Shown: positions 13,069 to 25,718, counted from the stretch's first letter. The stretch: DNA of 64,000 bases from Eopsaltria australis (GCA_034509425.1 JAVTVJ010000132.1:3183470-3247469), one strand, 5' to 3'. Translations and numbers: made by a program. Notes: generated from the sequence alone by a model not told the origin.

Positions 13069-13395
13069 GCAGTCAGTGTGAATTTCAGAAGGGTAGATCG
13101 TGCCTGAGCAACCTGGTTGCCTTTTATAATAAAATGATGGGATTTGTGTACAAGGAGAGAGTAGCAGATTTTGTTTACCTGTACTTTGGTATGACTTTTG
13201 AAACTGTTTTCCACAGTATTCTTATATCAAGGATACAGGTATATTAGGATCTGAATGGGTGAACATGAGTTAAATGGCTGGACTCTGGAGGTAGTGGTTG
13301 TGGGTCTGCCTGTCATAGCAGACCCTGCTTTGAGCAGAAAGCTGGACTAGAGATCTCCAGGGGTCACCGCAGGTCCCTGCAGTGGATCGTGTCAT
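13069..13395 (+). mobile_element. CR1 LINE remnant, sense: RT piece joined to 3' tail
   Basis: The plus frame starting at 13047 gives 'KGRSCLSNLVAFYNKMMGF' and a decayed 'VYLYFGMTFETVFHSIL'. This is the CR1 reverse transcriptase around motif A, where the usual 'VYLDFSKAFDTVSHSIL' has lost its catalytic aspartate. At about 13285-13395 the sequence resumes as CR1 3' UTR ('ttgagcagaaagctggacta' then 'gatctccagg'). The remainder of RT and much of the 3' UTR, several hundred bases, is missing between them. This is therefore an internally deleted dead copy, or two fragments that happen to be adjacent. Confidence 0.78.
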
Positions 13396-13905
13396 ACCAG
13401 GATCCAGTGTCTCTCTGTGGTACTTCCAAGAAGTGAAATGTACGTAAGATAACCTGGATGGAATGGCAGAATCAGTATCTTTCTTTTCAGATAATGTACT
13501 AATAAGTATAATAATGTCTGGTTTTTGTCAGTGAAAAAGAAACATTACATTAAGGCTTTTGTTCCTTTGAGGATGCTGAATATAAAATTAATTAAGGCAG
13601 AAGGAGATCTAATACCTGGTCAAAGTATGGGAAAGCCACTCATTAAAATGGCCATAGTGTTAAAATGGCACACTGTGTTACTAAACAATGAGGAGTATTA
13701 GGTTTTTTAACAGGAAGATTTAACTTAATAGATATATAGCAATGGGATGGAGAAAGCATTTTCTAGGAGACTTCTGAAAGCTAATGTTATACTTTTGATT
13801 TCTTCTTTCTATAATGTGACATGTATAATGCCTTTCTGCAACAACTGATTTGTTAAAAGCTTGAAAAGGCCAACATTCAGTAATGCATTTTATTTTCATA
13901 TCAGT
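13396..13905. other. Spacer between CR1 copies
   Basis: AT-rich sequence with no recognisable element and no open frame of note separates a sense and an antisense CR1. Confidence 0.5.
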
Positions 13906-14640
13906 GAATCATAGAATGGTTTGGAAGCCTTGCCTTGAACACTTCCAGGAACAAGGGCGTCCACAATCTCTCTGAGCAAGCTCTCATCACCCTCATAGTG
14001 AAGAATTTCTTCCTAATACCTAATCTAAATCTACCCTCTTTATTTGAAGTCCATTTCCCCCTTGTTCTGTCACTGCTAACTTTTGTGAAAAGTTTGGCTT
14101 TCTTGTAGGCCCCTTTAAGGAGGTAGGTTTAGGGCGAGCTGCTCTAAGCTGCAAGTCTTCTCTGGAGAGCCCAATGATCACATTCATAATTCTCCCCTGG
14201 ACTCACTCCAGCAGGTCCCTGTCCTGCTTACGCTGGGCACCCCAGAACTGAATGCAGCTTTCCAGGTGGGGTCTCACCAGGGCAGAGCAGAGAGGCAAAA
14301 ATCCCCTCCCTTCACCTGCTGGCCACTCTGCTTTGGATACAGCCCAGGATTGGTTGAATTTCTGGATTTCTGGTCTGCAAGCACACAGGGATGGATCACG
14401 TTGAGCTTCTCTTCAAAAACATCCCCAAGTTTTTCTCCTCAAGGCTGCTCTCAATCCATTCTCCACCCAGCCTATATTTTTGCTTGGGATTGCCCCAGTC
14501 TAGATGCAGGACCTTGCACTTGGGCTTGTTGAACTTCATAAGGTTCACATGGGCTCACCTCTCAGATCTGACTGGATGACATCCCTTCTCTCCAGCTTGC
14601 TGGCTGCACCACACAGCTTGGTGGTGTTGGCAAATGAGGG
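13906..14640 (-). mobile_element. CR1 LINE 3' UTR, antisense, about 735 bp
   Basis: This is one of the longer antisense copies. It starts with a degraded 'gaatcatagaatggtttgga' terminus and proceeds through the reversed 3' UTR landmarks 'gtgaagaatttcttcctaat', 'tccaggtggggtctcacca', 'tgctggccactctgctttgg' and 'ggaccttgcacttggg'. It ends near 'gttggcaaatgaggg'. The short plus-strand frames inside it (14266-14579) are antisense shadows, not genes. Confidence 0.92.
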
Positions 14641-15954
14641 CAAATTACCAATTTAAAGTAGGCAAAACAGTAGAGATGTATTACTGGGTCAGTCACAACT
14701 ACATTTCAAATTCAAACTTAGCTTTGCAGTTACAGTTTTTAATTACTTAATATCAGATCTTTTAAAATAGTAGCTGAGACTAAATGAATAGTAGCTGATA
14801 AAAATGTGTTTTGCTGTTCAGGATTTTCATTATAATAGAAGTACTCAGATCATGAACCAGCTGAATAGAAATTGGAATCTCAACCGGCAGAGAGAATCAA
14901 CAAACCTTGTTTGTAACCATGGGGAAAAATTACATGTATTTAAAAAGATGAAATACTAACAAACTAAAACATGCAGAGGTACAAAAATAGAGAAGTGTAC
15001 TGAGCAAAATTTTAGGAGATATATCAGAAAAAACTCAAAAAGTTGAAACATGCTATTTATTTTCAGTAAAACTTTCTTGTTTCTTTCACGGCTGTGGTTG
15101 TCACCATTTTCTAGATGTAACTGAAATATTTTACTTGTCTCAAACACTAAAACAGTAAGCAGATCTCTTTTCTATATGAAATTCCATGTGGAAATTCAAA
15201 TAAATCACATCTGCAGTTATTTCACAACTTACATTAACACTGTAGCTTAATTATTTCTTTTTCTCATTTTCATCCTTATAATCACTCCACATAAGTTATT
15301 ACACTTTTATAACAGTTTCTTTAGATCCACTCGATCTCACTAATACAAGTGCAGTTTCTGTGGGATGTGTTAACTTGAGTGACGGTGCAGAATTTATTAA
15401 TCAGTATGAAATTTTGTAATTAATCTGTCAGAACTGGGTTTGAGTCTTATTTTAGCTTGTGCATGAGTGTGTATATTCATATTTTGTTTTCTTCCTGCCT
15501 GCATTACTCCTCAGTAGTTCTGGAGATTTACAGAGCCAGACTGTACTTTGCACTTAGGAAGAATTTCAAAGAATATGCTTTCATGTTCCATGAGACAGAG
15601 ATTTCACTTGAGATGCATATGAAAGCTAAATACCTTAAAGAAATGTATGGGAAGAGTTTATTTTCTGGGCTTTTTAGTCCAGAGCAATAGAAGAAAGCAA
15701 CATCAATTTCTGAAAAGTTACTTTTTCAAAAAATGTTGTACAGTTCAGAATTTTGCCTGATATTTTTCAGAATTTCGGAAAGGAAAAGTAATATTTTTTT
15801 CCATTGCAGATCATGGTAATTAACACAGTTTGTTTGGAGGTTTTCTTTTATTGGATGTGGATTTCACAAAACTTGTTAGTTACATATAGTGACATACGTA
15901 GTGAAAAATTTTTTGTGCGATTATTATATTCCAGTTTTATGTAAAATACACCCA

Positions 15955-15971
15955 CCCCCCCCCCCCCCCCC
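15955..15971. repeat. Poly-C homopolymer, 17 C
   Basis: Seventeen uninterrupted C residues follow 'acaccca'. On the minus strand this is a G run able to form a G-quadruplex-like structure. Homopolymers this long are also prone to sequencing length errors. Confidence 0.9.
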
Positions 15972-18087
15972 ATGCTTTCTGTTTTACAGGACTGTTTTAA
16001 ATGTTCTGTAAAGTGTTTCTCTCCAGTAAATACAAGAGAAGAAGGAAATTTGGAATGCTCTGAACTTTTTTAGGATAATTCTAATATGTTTTTCTGTATC
16101 ATGAAGAAAGATAGTGCTGTGTAGCTTTGGATGGGGACACTGGGTTATATTGATGCTGAGAGCCATCAGACCACAGAACCCAGCTGGCTGTGGACTTCGG
16201 TGACATTGTGTTTCTGTCAGGCTTGGTGACCTGCTCATTTGAACGTTGCATCCTCATAAACTGGAATGTAAAACTGAGGATAAATACAAATGTTGTTTCT
16301 TACCATTTAGCATTTCTCTAACTTTGCATAACAGCTAATGATTTTTCTAAACTCGTTGTTTGTGAGGTGGGCTCATATTCCACAGCAGCATTTTCACTAT
16401 CTAGTTTAGCAGAGTTTAAATTTACATTTAAAATTTTGTTTGGAAAATGAAACAGTTTTGATTTACTCTCCATTCACCCTTTCAGTCAAACCTTTTGCAA
16501 CCTTGTACTCTTCAGATTGTATCATCCTTTCTCCCTTAACTTGTGTGGTTTTGGCTTTGATTCCTGAGCTGACAGGGAAATGCTAGATTTTTATCAGACA
16601 TTGTTGCAAGACTCTAGCCAAAATAAACTATTCCTTGTGTTTATAAATTTAAGATAAATACTTACATGTGTTACAAAGCTCTGAACTGAAAACAGATTTT
16701 AAGCCAGTGGAAGCAGACAATGAATACCAGTATTTATTAAATATCCCTTCTGGGAACTTTTTCCTTGCATGCAAATCTTGAATCTCAGTGACTCCGTACT
16801 TATGAGGATGAGATGAAACCCTTTTGTGTTGGACACCAGAGAACGTAGCTTTACGTGGATGAGTACATTGTTCATATATTTTAGGATGTTTGTTTGATCA
16901 GCATCCAAGAGTGCCTATTTACTGATGTCAAACAGCACCTTCCACCTGCATTGAAAGCAAATCTTAATATTACATTCTAGATTCAAAGTATATTTTGACT
17001 CTTGCATTTGAAAATGTATATATGTTCATAGAGTGTCCTGTTCTGCAGGAAAACTTTCAGGCATGTATTGTGGGACGTCAAAGCAAGTTTTGTTTTCTTA
17101 AGTTTGTTTTACCTAATAAGTTCCTTTTGGTCAATTAATGCTTTGCAGACAATGTCACAAGTGTTTTCTATTTTGGCTGTTGTATAGCCCTACTTTTGCA
17201 ATGTAATTTATAGTAATTGGATTATTGAATGACTATAATAGTTATCAAGAATTGAAGAAATAGATATAGGCCGAGCAATTTCATGCTTTTCAGATGAGAT
17301 TATATTACATTTAGGATAAGTCACAAATGACTTGATGACTTCACCAATTTTAATTAACTTTAATATCTAAGAGGAAAAAAGAACCTTGCTAAATTGTCAA
17401 TCATTGTAACTTTGCTTGCTGTTTCACAGCTAGCATTTTTCTATGCTCAAGATTATATCTTTTAATTTTTTTGACGTATTTCCTTTTCATGGCCTTTACA
17501 AAATATTATTCTGTGCTGTCCTTGAAAGTAAAGTGCATGACCTTCTGGACCAAGATCAATTCTTTGTCAACCTGACAATGACTTTTCTGTTTGGGAGAGG
17601 ACTTGTGTTGAAACTTCAGCGCATGTGTTTTGATGTCTTGTCTATGAAAGCCATTTAATGTGTAGCTTGAGATATCTGTGAGAAAATTTATGAGTTAGGA
17701 TTAAATATCAGACCTCATATTCCCTCTCCTAAGCTTTGGAAACCTGTTCAAAGACAGTTCTTGCAAATCAGGCAGTGCGGTGTTTGTCCCTGCTGCAGTG
17801 CTTTTTACTGCCCTTGCTAATTTCATTCCCTCTAAGTTAACGTATGCATGCTACTGAACTTAATGTTTTCACAGTTCTCACTTTTAGATTTCTGTGTCAT
17901 TTACTTAAAGTCACTAAAGCTGTCAGGAAGCCTCCTCCCAGTGTGGCAGATGTCTGCAGAGATGCTCAATTTAAGCATGGCCAGTCTCTGTACAGTGATA
18001 GCTGTACTGTGCTGACAGAGGTTACCCTACCTGGACTGAAATGGTTTAATTTTCACAATTGCTTTAAAGCTGAGAAACAAACCAGAA

Positions 18088-18113
18088 TGTAAAATCTAAA
18101 TGTAAAATCTAAA
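18088..18113. repeat. 13-bp tandem duplication
   Basis: The unit tgtaaaatctaaa is present twice, perfectly and back to back. It is a recent replication-slippage duplication in AT-rich DNA. Confidence 0.9.
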
Positions 18114-18139
18114 TTACAGCATGGCGTTGCACAAAGCCC

Positions 18140-18526
18140 TTGTGCCTTCAAAACCAGAAGCAATGCATTTTGATTGTGGAGGTTGATTGTCTGAACCCTG
18201 AGAGCACCACTGGGCTGCAGTCTCTCTGCTTGAAGCCCAGGAGCCCCATTTCAGTCCAGCCTGACACCCTTTTCCCCAGACTGACCACTGGCACCAGCTT
18301 TCCTCACAACTTGTTTGGTTTTCCTGGCTTGACCTTGTCTGGCCCCTTTGCCTGGTGCTCAGGGTCTAGTGCCCAAACCACCTTTGCTGCCGGCTCCCTG
18401 CTCCCTCGGGAGCACCCCTTGTTCCTGCTGCTCCTGGACATGAGTGGCCTCAGTGCTGTGACAGCCGAGTCCCTGCCACTGCGTCAGGGGTTGTCCGAGG
18501 CTATGTTTAGTTCAGTGTTTACCTGA
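18140..18526 (+). other. GC-richer segment with a 128-codon open frame, unidentified
   Basis: The stretch from about 18180 to 18520 is clearly more GC-rich than its flanks and keeps one plus frame open for 128 codons. The predicted peptide is rich in leucine, serine and proline and has no domain I recognise. Its start lacks a promoter context and its end lacks a splice or poly(A) signal that I can defend. It could be an old repeat, a retrocopy remnant or chance openness from base composition. I do not call it a gene. Confidence 0.3.
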
Positions 18527-21500
18527 TGGTTTTCCTCACCTAAGGTATAGAGTGGGATAAATTACAAGCAAGTAGCATTGTTTTTATGTGTGTAGAAAAT
18601 GCATGCAAAAAACACAACTGAAGGGATTTTATTTTCTGCCCAAAACTGCATTATGTTATGCAAAATTATGAAGCTTGAAATAGTAAGAAAATAAGTGAAG
18701 GTTTATAACAAAAAGCTTCATTAAATACACTGCCAGTCAAGTAATATTTCAGGAGGCTGTTTGCTGTAGCACTTTTCATGTTCTTTTTTACTGACTAAAC
18801 AAAATGATGCAGACTGTAATAACAAGTAATTCTTGTAACGTAATCAAGCCATTTTAGTTTTGGAATGTGTTTCTTCTGGAATTTATGGACAACCCATTAC
18901 CATTTTGGCAAGGCAAATTTATTATTTCTGGCTTCTCTGATAGGTGTCATGTTTCAAGTGATAATGAGTCTGTAACTTCACTTGGCAGTTTGTTTAATGA
19001 TCTGGTGAGTGTAATTTTTTCCTCTGGTAGGGCGGCTAATGTACCCTACTGCAGCATGAAGTGTTGCCTCTTGTTCTGTCATTAAGAACAAATGAAATTA
19101 ATTGATTCTGATTTTCTTTCAAATCTGTAATGGTACATTACAAAATAGTTGTAATTTCTACCGCCAGATAGAAATGACAACTTTCTAATGCGTCCAGTAA
19201 AGAGTCTGATACAATGACAACAATAGTTGGAGGTAAAGAGTCAAATGAGGATTATTTCATCTATGTGTTTCCATGAAGAAGTGATCTTTGATTGCAAATT
19301 TTCTTTGTTCTGAATGAAGCTTGACCAAAATCCAAAAGAAAGCAACATGTATGGGGGGTTCAAATAGTAGAAACTGGTATTCATTGAAATTTGCAAATAA
19401 TACAGCATATATCTTTTGGTAATTTCAAGTTGTTTTCATACATAGTAACACTTTAAATTGAAAAGTCACAGGTTCATCTTGAAATAGGTTGTGAGGTGAA
19501 AAATACAGATGAGAAAGGTTAGGGCAAATATAGGGCAGTATTTGGTTCTCATTGGAGCCCAAAGTTAGCTGAAGACAGCCCTAGAATATATAATCTCACT
19601 GTTCTTGGCAGAAAATTAATTCTGAAACCTAATAATGTCTGTGACAATATTGTCTTACAAACTCCTCTGCCACCAAGAAGATCAGTGATTACAGTACATG
19701 CTTCTATGTTATTTTCAAACTTCTTTTTTAAGATTGACTGTGATCCAGAGAGCATCCTTATTTGCACTGGACTCACTGATGTTCCTTACCACTCTGAGAT
19801 GTAGCACGGAAATCTTGAATCTGAGGCCACAGCTACTCCATATGATTGCAGTGCTTGACTGTCAGCTAGCAGTCTAGAGGTCCTAAAAAAGTCTCACAGG
19901 ATAGCAAATGAATTAGTTACTGTATTCTGTGTGGAGAAGCAATATAGTTCTCACTTCTAGGTATATTAATATTTTGAAATCAGGTATGTGTAAGTATGAA
20001 TAATATTTCATGTACTTGATAATACAACTTTATTTTATGCTGTGCGTGCAAATTTTTTCATAACCTCCTGTGGTCAGTGGAACTTGGTTGAATAAACAGT
20101 TGGAGCATTTATTGTATCTCCCTGTATCAGACTCATGAGCTTTTAATATTAAAATAAAGAGGAGAAAGTAGGAAACTAACTATAATAGAGGAAAACTTGA
20201 AGCAACTTCTTAGGACTTTTGCAATAAATGACAAATTAAGGGATTATATCTCATGTTGAAGGCCACACTTTCTATTTGCATGGTACGATTAAAAGCTGAG
20301 GACTACAGCCAGTGCTGAGCATGTAAGGCATCTGTACCACACGTAAATGTCAGTGGCTGGCTCTGTGCTGACACTAAGTTGAGGGTTTCAGGATTACTGT
20401 TCCATGTTGCATATAGGAACAAGCAGCATTTGCTCACAGCAAGGAATATGGTTAGGTGGGTGCAGGTTTATTAATGCATTTGAGAGAAGTCCTGTGACAT
20501 TTCTCCAAGTGAAGATGAAAGACTTGAAAGCATTCTGAGCTGGATCTTTTCACAGACCCCCACTCTCCCCTCTTCCAAACTATTTACTCTTTGTTATAGG
20601 ATCACAGGATCCTAGTATCTCTATTAAGATGAATGTTTTTTGTAATTTTCCTGTTCAGTATGAGGCAGTAGTCATGTTCTTCTCATTTGGGGGAGTAGAG
20701 AGATTTTGCTCAAGTTCTGGGCTCTGGGGGAGAGCCAGAATCTCTGCAGTTTCAGCTGGGTCCCTGGGTGGGTGTGGGGGCTCAGTTTGCAGCTGCCTGG
20801 CAAAGTCTAACATACTTATCTCCTTCTTACACTGATTACAGACTGTGGGGTCCCCAACTTTGAAGAGCTGAGTCCTAGCAGGCCGCTTTTAGGCTCATCT
20901 CTCTTGTACTAATTTTTCAGACTTAACCACAGTCACTTTGTAAATCCAGGTGTCTCTGTGTCCTTTTTTGAGACTAACAAGCATAATTTTAACTATAGTA
21001 GGACAGCTGTTAGAAGTGTGTTGTCCTTTTAAAGCAAGAGTGTTATGTGATGTTACTGAAACATCAGGGATTATTGTACTAGTGTTCTTTTCATCTTTCT
21101 TCAAACCTAGATGTGGCTGATTTAATAATTTTAAAAGGTGTGTGTGTCTATATGTTTGTGCTGGGAGTGCAGCTGGGACATAATTATGGAAGTGGAAGGG
21201 GAAAGATGTGAGCAAATGCCTCTCCTTGTGGAAAGACTGTGGAGAAAATCAAATCACCATTATGCAAAGAAAAAAATCACATAATATTACATTTCACTCT
21301 TCAGTTATTGTGGAATTTTCTACATTGATGTGAAATGCACTGATGGAATTTTGAAATACTGCCTTCTTTTAGCTGTACTCTGAGAGCAAAACTGAAATTA
21401 CTGAATTTTTCTGTCATGTGAATAGCTGAGTACAGTGTCTGTTGACTTGCAGAAGAATTGAAATTGCTTCTATATGAGTGTATTACACTTTAAGGTCTTC

Positions 21501-23424
21501 ATATCAGAATGTTACCAATAAAAATTGCAGGGTAAATGTTTCTTAGGATTTATTTCTCTATAAGAATGACATATTTTGGGCACTAATCAGTTAGCCAGTG
21601 TCATCTTAAGATGTCTGAATAATTTGAATCAGTCCCTCATTTTGAATCTTAATTCAGATTAACTGCAAGTTTGAGGATATACAGTTGAGTCTCTCACTTA
21701 AGCTTTTAAAGATCAAAGAGTTGCGGTCTAGCTTCAAAGTGTGTTACTGAAACTCTACATAAACAATTAAAGCTGACTCAGTGTCTTTGGAGAGAGACTT
21801 CTGAACATATGTACTACACAGTAGCTAACACAAAATCAGAAGTATAAGGGATGGTTGTGTGCTTATATTTTGTAGTTATTTGGAGAATACTTGCAAGCAG
21901 TAGTAACACAGGTAACAACTACATAAAGAGGAAATGGTTGATAAGTGAAAATAATTTCTTAGGAAAAAATAATTTCTTAGGCAACTGAAGCAAGAACTTT
22001 CCAAACCTTTTCTATTTGTTTTCTGTCCCCAGTGAGGTGCTGGGTAATTGTGTATATGCTGAAGGCTATCTGAAAGAAGCAGGGCATGTTTTTAAGCTAT
22101 ATTTCCTGGGAGCCATTTTCTTTCCATAGTACACATCTTAGCAGAATTCAACTAGTTTTAATTGAGTAAATGTATATCCATAGATTAACTTTATTATTCA
22201 TGTAGCAAAATAAGAATGGTTGATACTCACATAGTCATTTGGGAACTATACTTTTGTGGGGAGCAGGAGAAGTAATACAATTAAAAGAGAGTAATTTTGA
22301 TGAAAATTATAACATCTGATAAAGTGACATTTGTACAAGCCCTACATATAATTTCTATTTAAATGTCTTGAGACACAATTATGACACTTCATTATTTTCT
22401 GTCTTAGTCATATAATCCCATTTTCAATACAATTATAACTGATATAAGGTGATTTGCAATGAGCTTCTTCTATTTCACTGTGAGTTACTCCTCTTTTAAC
22501 AGCACTTGTTGAAAATATCTCTGGCCAACTACATCCTCGTACCTTTGCAGGACTCCTCACATGCCATCAAAACTTTCCTCACTGATACCTCCCACCTTGG
22601 GCACCTACAGCTGCAGATTTTTCACCTGTCATTCAAGAAACGACCTTTAGAATGTGGTAGCATTAAGTGTCTGAGGGTGCTTCTGTGAGATGCAGAAGTT
22701 CATTGCCACTGTCACAGGGAGGTTCTATTCACGGCTGTGTGAACTGCCTGCATTCTCACTATCCTTCTGTTGTGCTTGGACATTGATAGGCAAGTATATT
22801 GCTATATACTGTTGGCATCCTTTAGGATTAGCCTCTCAGCAGCGCTATTAACATGAAAGACTTGGAAAGAATTTTTGTTTTGAAGAAAATTATAGACAAA
22901 ATAAGCCTTAAACTTCATATCTTTTACTTAAGAAATCTCTACTGGTAGAATTGGATTTATTGCCCTCTGGAACTTGTGATCAAAATTAATGTGGAGTATA
23001 AATTTTCAGCTGTCGTTGCAGACATCAGAAAAAAAATTATGTATGGTTAACCACTGTTGCCTTCCTCTGAAGATTTTATGTCTTACCAGAACATCTGACT
23101 GAGATACAGTAGCTATGAACATCTGATTGGCAGGGATGAACAGTGGGAAAAATGTTTGCATGATCTTATTTTAATTGCAGTTGAGTGAACTGATTTTGTA
23201 AAAGGAGCATCAAAACATCCAAGTCAGTGTCTCTTGTACAACTGAAAATTCCAGTATTCCTTGCATATAATTTCTGTCAAATCATTTGGGGTTTTTCACA
23301 CTGAACAGTTATATCAGTCTTGCCAGTCTTATGTGTCTGAAAACCATTGAAAAGGGCTTTAGAAATCAAATCTGGTAAGAGTTATGCAGGGTCATGAGTC
23401 TTTCTACTTGAAAGGAAGTGAGAA
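18527..23424. other. AT-rich DNA, nothing firmly recognised
   Basis: A slightly GC-richer patch lies near 20700-20890, and one direct repeat lies at 21948-21981. Open frames at 20629-20835 (plus), 20895-21215 (minus, 106 codons) and 22506-22688 (plus) show no domain. No CR1 terminus is visible. Confidence 0.45.
21948..21981. repeat. 16-bp direct repeat
   Basis: The unit aaaataatttcttagg occurs at 21948-21963 and 21966-21981, two bases apart, without mismatch. It is a local slippage duplication. Confidence 0.9.
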
Positions 23425-23630
23425 TGTTAACCCCTTGGTGAAGGTATAGCCTGGGTACTTCAGAGACTCGAATCTAAACCTACCATCTTTCATCTTAAAG
23501 CCATTCCCCCCAGTCCTGTCACTGCATACCCATGTAAAAGTCCCTCTCCAGCTTTTCTTGTGGGTTCCCTTCAGGATGCAGTTAGGTCTTCCTGGAGCCT
23601 TCTGCAGGCTAAACAATCACAGCTCGCTTA
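23425..23630 (-). mobile_element. CR1 LINE fragment, antisense
   Basis: Reversed CR1 3' UTR is recognisable from 'gaatctaaacctaccatctt', 'aaagccattccccccagtcc' and 'tgtcactgcatacccatgta', through the 'ttcctggagccttctgcagg' segment. The terminal 3' end is missing or too diverged to see, so this is a partial copy of about 200 bp. The open frame on the minus strand at 23404-23616 is LINE untranslated sequence. Confidence 0.75.
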
Positions 23631-25057
23631 GTGTGTCTTCATAGAACTGTGAGTTAACTGCTTTATTCATCACAGGTTTTTTTTCCTTTGCAAAGGTTTT
23701 TATGTAGAGCCATGTTAGTGCTTGTACTAAAACCATGGGTATTTTGAATTTTGGGAATGGCTCCAAAGTTAATCATATCTCTACCATCTTGTGCTTGGAA
23801 CTTGCTTGTGGTAGGTAGGTCCTTGTGGAGCAAGGCAGAGGAAGCTCCTGTCTGACCTCTTGGTAGCCTGCAGTCATGCCCTTCCTTGCCTTCCTTGTCT
23901 AGATATCTACAGAGCCAGCAAACAGTGCTCTGCCTCGTGAGCCCATTGTGCGCAATGCTTTCAAGACTCTAAAACAATTAGATGTTGTGTGAAGGGGGAT
24001 TATAAAGGACTTTACATGAGGGATTGCTGACCTGTACTGTATTTGGACTTCTTTCACATACTTAGGAAGACAGTATACTGACTTCTCCGTCTTCTTCGTC
24101 CTTTTAATTAGATTTTTTTTTGGTTAGTGAAGTGTCATTCTGATATTGCGTAGACAGAAAAATAACTGACTGTTCCAGGTATGAGTCTTAATCAGCTTAA
24201 AATAGAATAATTTAAATTAATTTTTGATGGGTCAGTCTTACTTTTCAAGAAGATGAAAAATAGGAGTGTTTCAATTTCTGTAATGCTGTACTATTGTGGC
24301 TGTCACTCAGGCTTTTCCTGCTAATCCAATGAAAAACTTAATTTGTTATGATTAAGTACAATACCTCTGGCAATCCTTTAAGGCCGTATTATGACCAAAA
24401 GTAAATTAGTTATGAAACTATTCTTGTTTTGTATTAATAGAAAGCATTTTGTTTCACATAGAAACAAATAACAAATGTCTGTGGTAAATAATGCTTTAAA
24501 GAGACTTCCTTTTATATTTAAATTACTTTTTGAAAGAGAACATTGTAGTACTTTTTGGGAGAATAAGGCAATAAAGTCTTGATGAAACTTGTTAATGCAT
24601 CTCAAGGCTTGTAATAAACAGCATTTTTGTATGGTTCATTAGTGATGAAGTTATAAAATGTACATGTTATACAAGAAAATATATATTCATGCTATTAATA
24701 TTTTTCATAAATAAATACTTTGGAAAATTGTAATAACAGTTTGCTTTTCTCAAAACAGTCCAATAAAAAGTTGCATAGCCTAATTAATTACTTTTCTAGT
24801 CTTCCATCAACACAGTTCTTGCAAAAATGGATGAAAACCATGGTGCATGAAATCATTCTGTGTTCCTGATTGACAGAGGTCCTGGGTAGGTGGTAAAGAG
24901 CACAAACCGGAAAAAAATATGCAGAGATTTAACATGTTACAAAGAAAAGCCAACACGTGTGAGTTACTGCCTGTGAGAGATCTTATTTTTACTGGGGTTA
25001 GTATTGTTCCTCGAAGTGATGTTCTGTTCATCCCACTTAGCACACTGTATGGTGTTT
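23631..25057. other. AT-rich DNA, nothing recognised
   Basis: No exon or transposon is seen. A modest GC rise occurs near 23830-23950. The frame at 24378-24605 (minus) is a chance AT-rich frame. Confidence 0.5.
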
Positions 25058-25205
25058 GCATGGCCTGGTTTTCGGTAGCAGGGGGCCACAGAGGTGGCTT
25101 CTGTGAGAAGCTTCCAGAAGCTTCCTCCATGTCTGGCAGAGCCAATCCCTGATGGCTCTGAGGATGGACGTGCTGCTGGCTAAGGCTGGACTAGTTAGAG
25201 ATGGT

Positions 25206-25236
25206 GGAAGCATATTTAGGAAGCATATTTAGGAAG
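25206..25236 (+). promoter_or_regulatory. Duplicated TATA-like element of the LTR
   Basis: The 13-bp unit ggaagcatattta occurs twice in direct tandem (25206-25218 and 25219-25231) and a third partial unit follows. The catattta core sits where this LTR type would have its TATA box, so the core promoter motif is doubled. The duplication is seen directly. Its promoter role is inferred from position. Confidence 0.5.
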
Positions 25237-25460
25237 AAATCAAAATAAAGGTTGTAGAGCAGTTTTAATTCCTGCCAGAGAAAAGCACAGTGAGAACGTG
25301 TTACCAGAACAATTCTGTAGGCACCAAGGTTGGTGCAGAAGGAGGGGGAGGAGGTGCTCCTGGCACCAAAGCTGGGATCCCCCTGTAGCCCATAGTGAGG
25401 ACTGTGGTGAGGCTGCCCCTGCAGCCCATGAAGATCCACCTGCAGCCTGTGGAGGAGCCC

Positions 25461-25644
25461 CACACCAGAGCAGGTGGTTGACTGAGAGGAGATTGTGGTC
25501 CTGTGGGAAACCCATGGAGAGAGGGGCCCTGCTCCCATGCTGGAGCAGCCTGTCCTTGGAGGATTGCACCCTGTGGAAGAGTGACCCATGCTGCAGCAGT
25601 TTGAGCAGAGCTGTTGCCTGTGGGATGGACTCATGTTGTAACAG
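25461..25644 (+). repeat. Diverged LTR-internal repeats, about 45-73 bp period
   Basis: Related cores appear at about 25461 (cacaccagagcag), 25534 (cccatgctggagcag), 25585 (cccatgctgcagcag) and 25630 (ctcatgttgtaacag). Spacing is 73, 51 and 45 bases. The cores have diverged from each other, so the repetition is an old feature of the LTR family and not a new expansion here. Confidence 0.65.
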
Positions 25645-25718
25645 TTCACAGAGGGCTGGTGCTCATGAGATGCACTGGCATTGGAGAAGTTAATGGAGAA
25701 CTGTTTCTGCTCAAGTTG

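Larger units (their letters stand above)
14641..18139. other. AT-rich DNA with a poly-C run
   Basis: No exon or transposon is recognised. It contains the C run at 15955-15971 and a 13-bp tandem duplication at 18088-18113. The frames at 15984-16238 (minus), 17443-17658 (plus) and 17844-18092 (plus) have no recognisable domain. Confidence 0.5.
25058..25695 (+). mobile_element. Endogenous retrovirus LTR, 5' portion (avian type)
   Basis: From about 25058 the sequence follows an abundant avian LTR pattern that I recognise from memory. It opens with 'tggttttcggtagcaggggg' and 'tggcttctgtgagaagctt', passes a TATA-like promoter region at 25206-25240, then 'ggagggggaggaggtgctcc'. A body of imperfect repeats follows, each carrying a 'ccatgctggagcag'-like core. 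The 3' part of the LTR (poly(A) signal and end) is absent, and a CR1 3' tail begins at 25719. The frames here (25298-25693 plus; 25191-25649 and 25240-25569 minus) are composition artefacts of the repeated unit. The family name is not assigned. Confidence 0.7.

Noticed and set aside
15955..15971. Poly-C run as a functional regulatory element
   Set aside because: A simple homopolymer with no supporting context. Its length may be a sequencing artefact.
25191..25693. Long overlapping frames on both strands (131, 152 and 109 codons)
   Set aside because: They arise from the repeated GC-rich units of an LTR whose repeat spacing and composition keep frames open. No retroviral protein is encoded.
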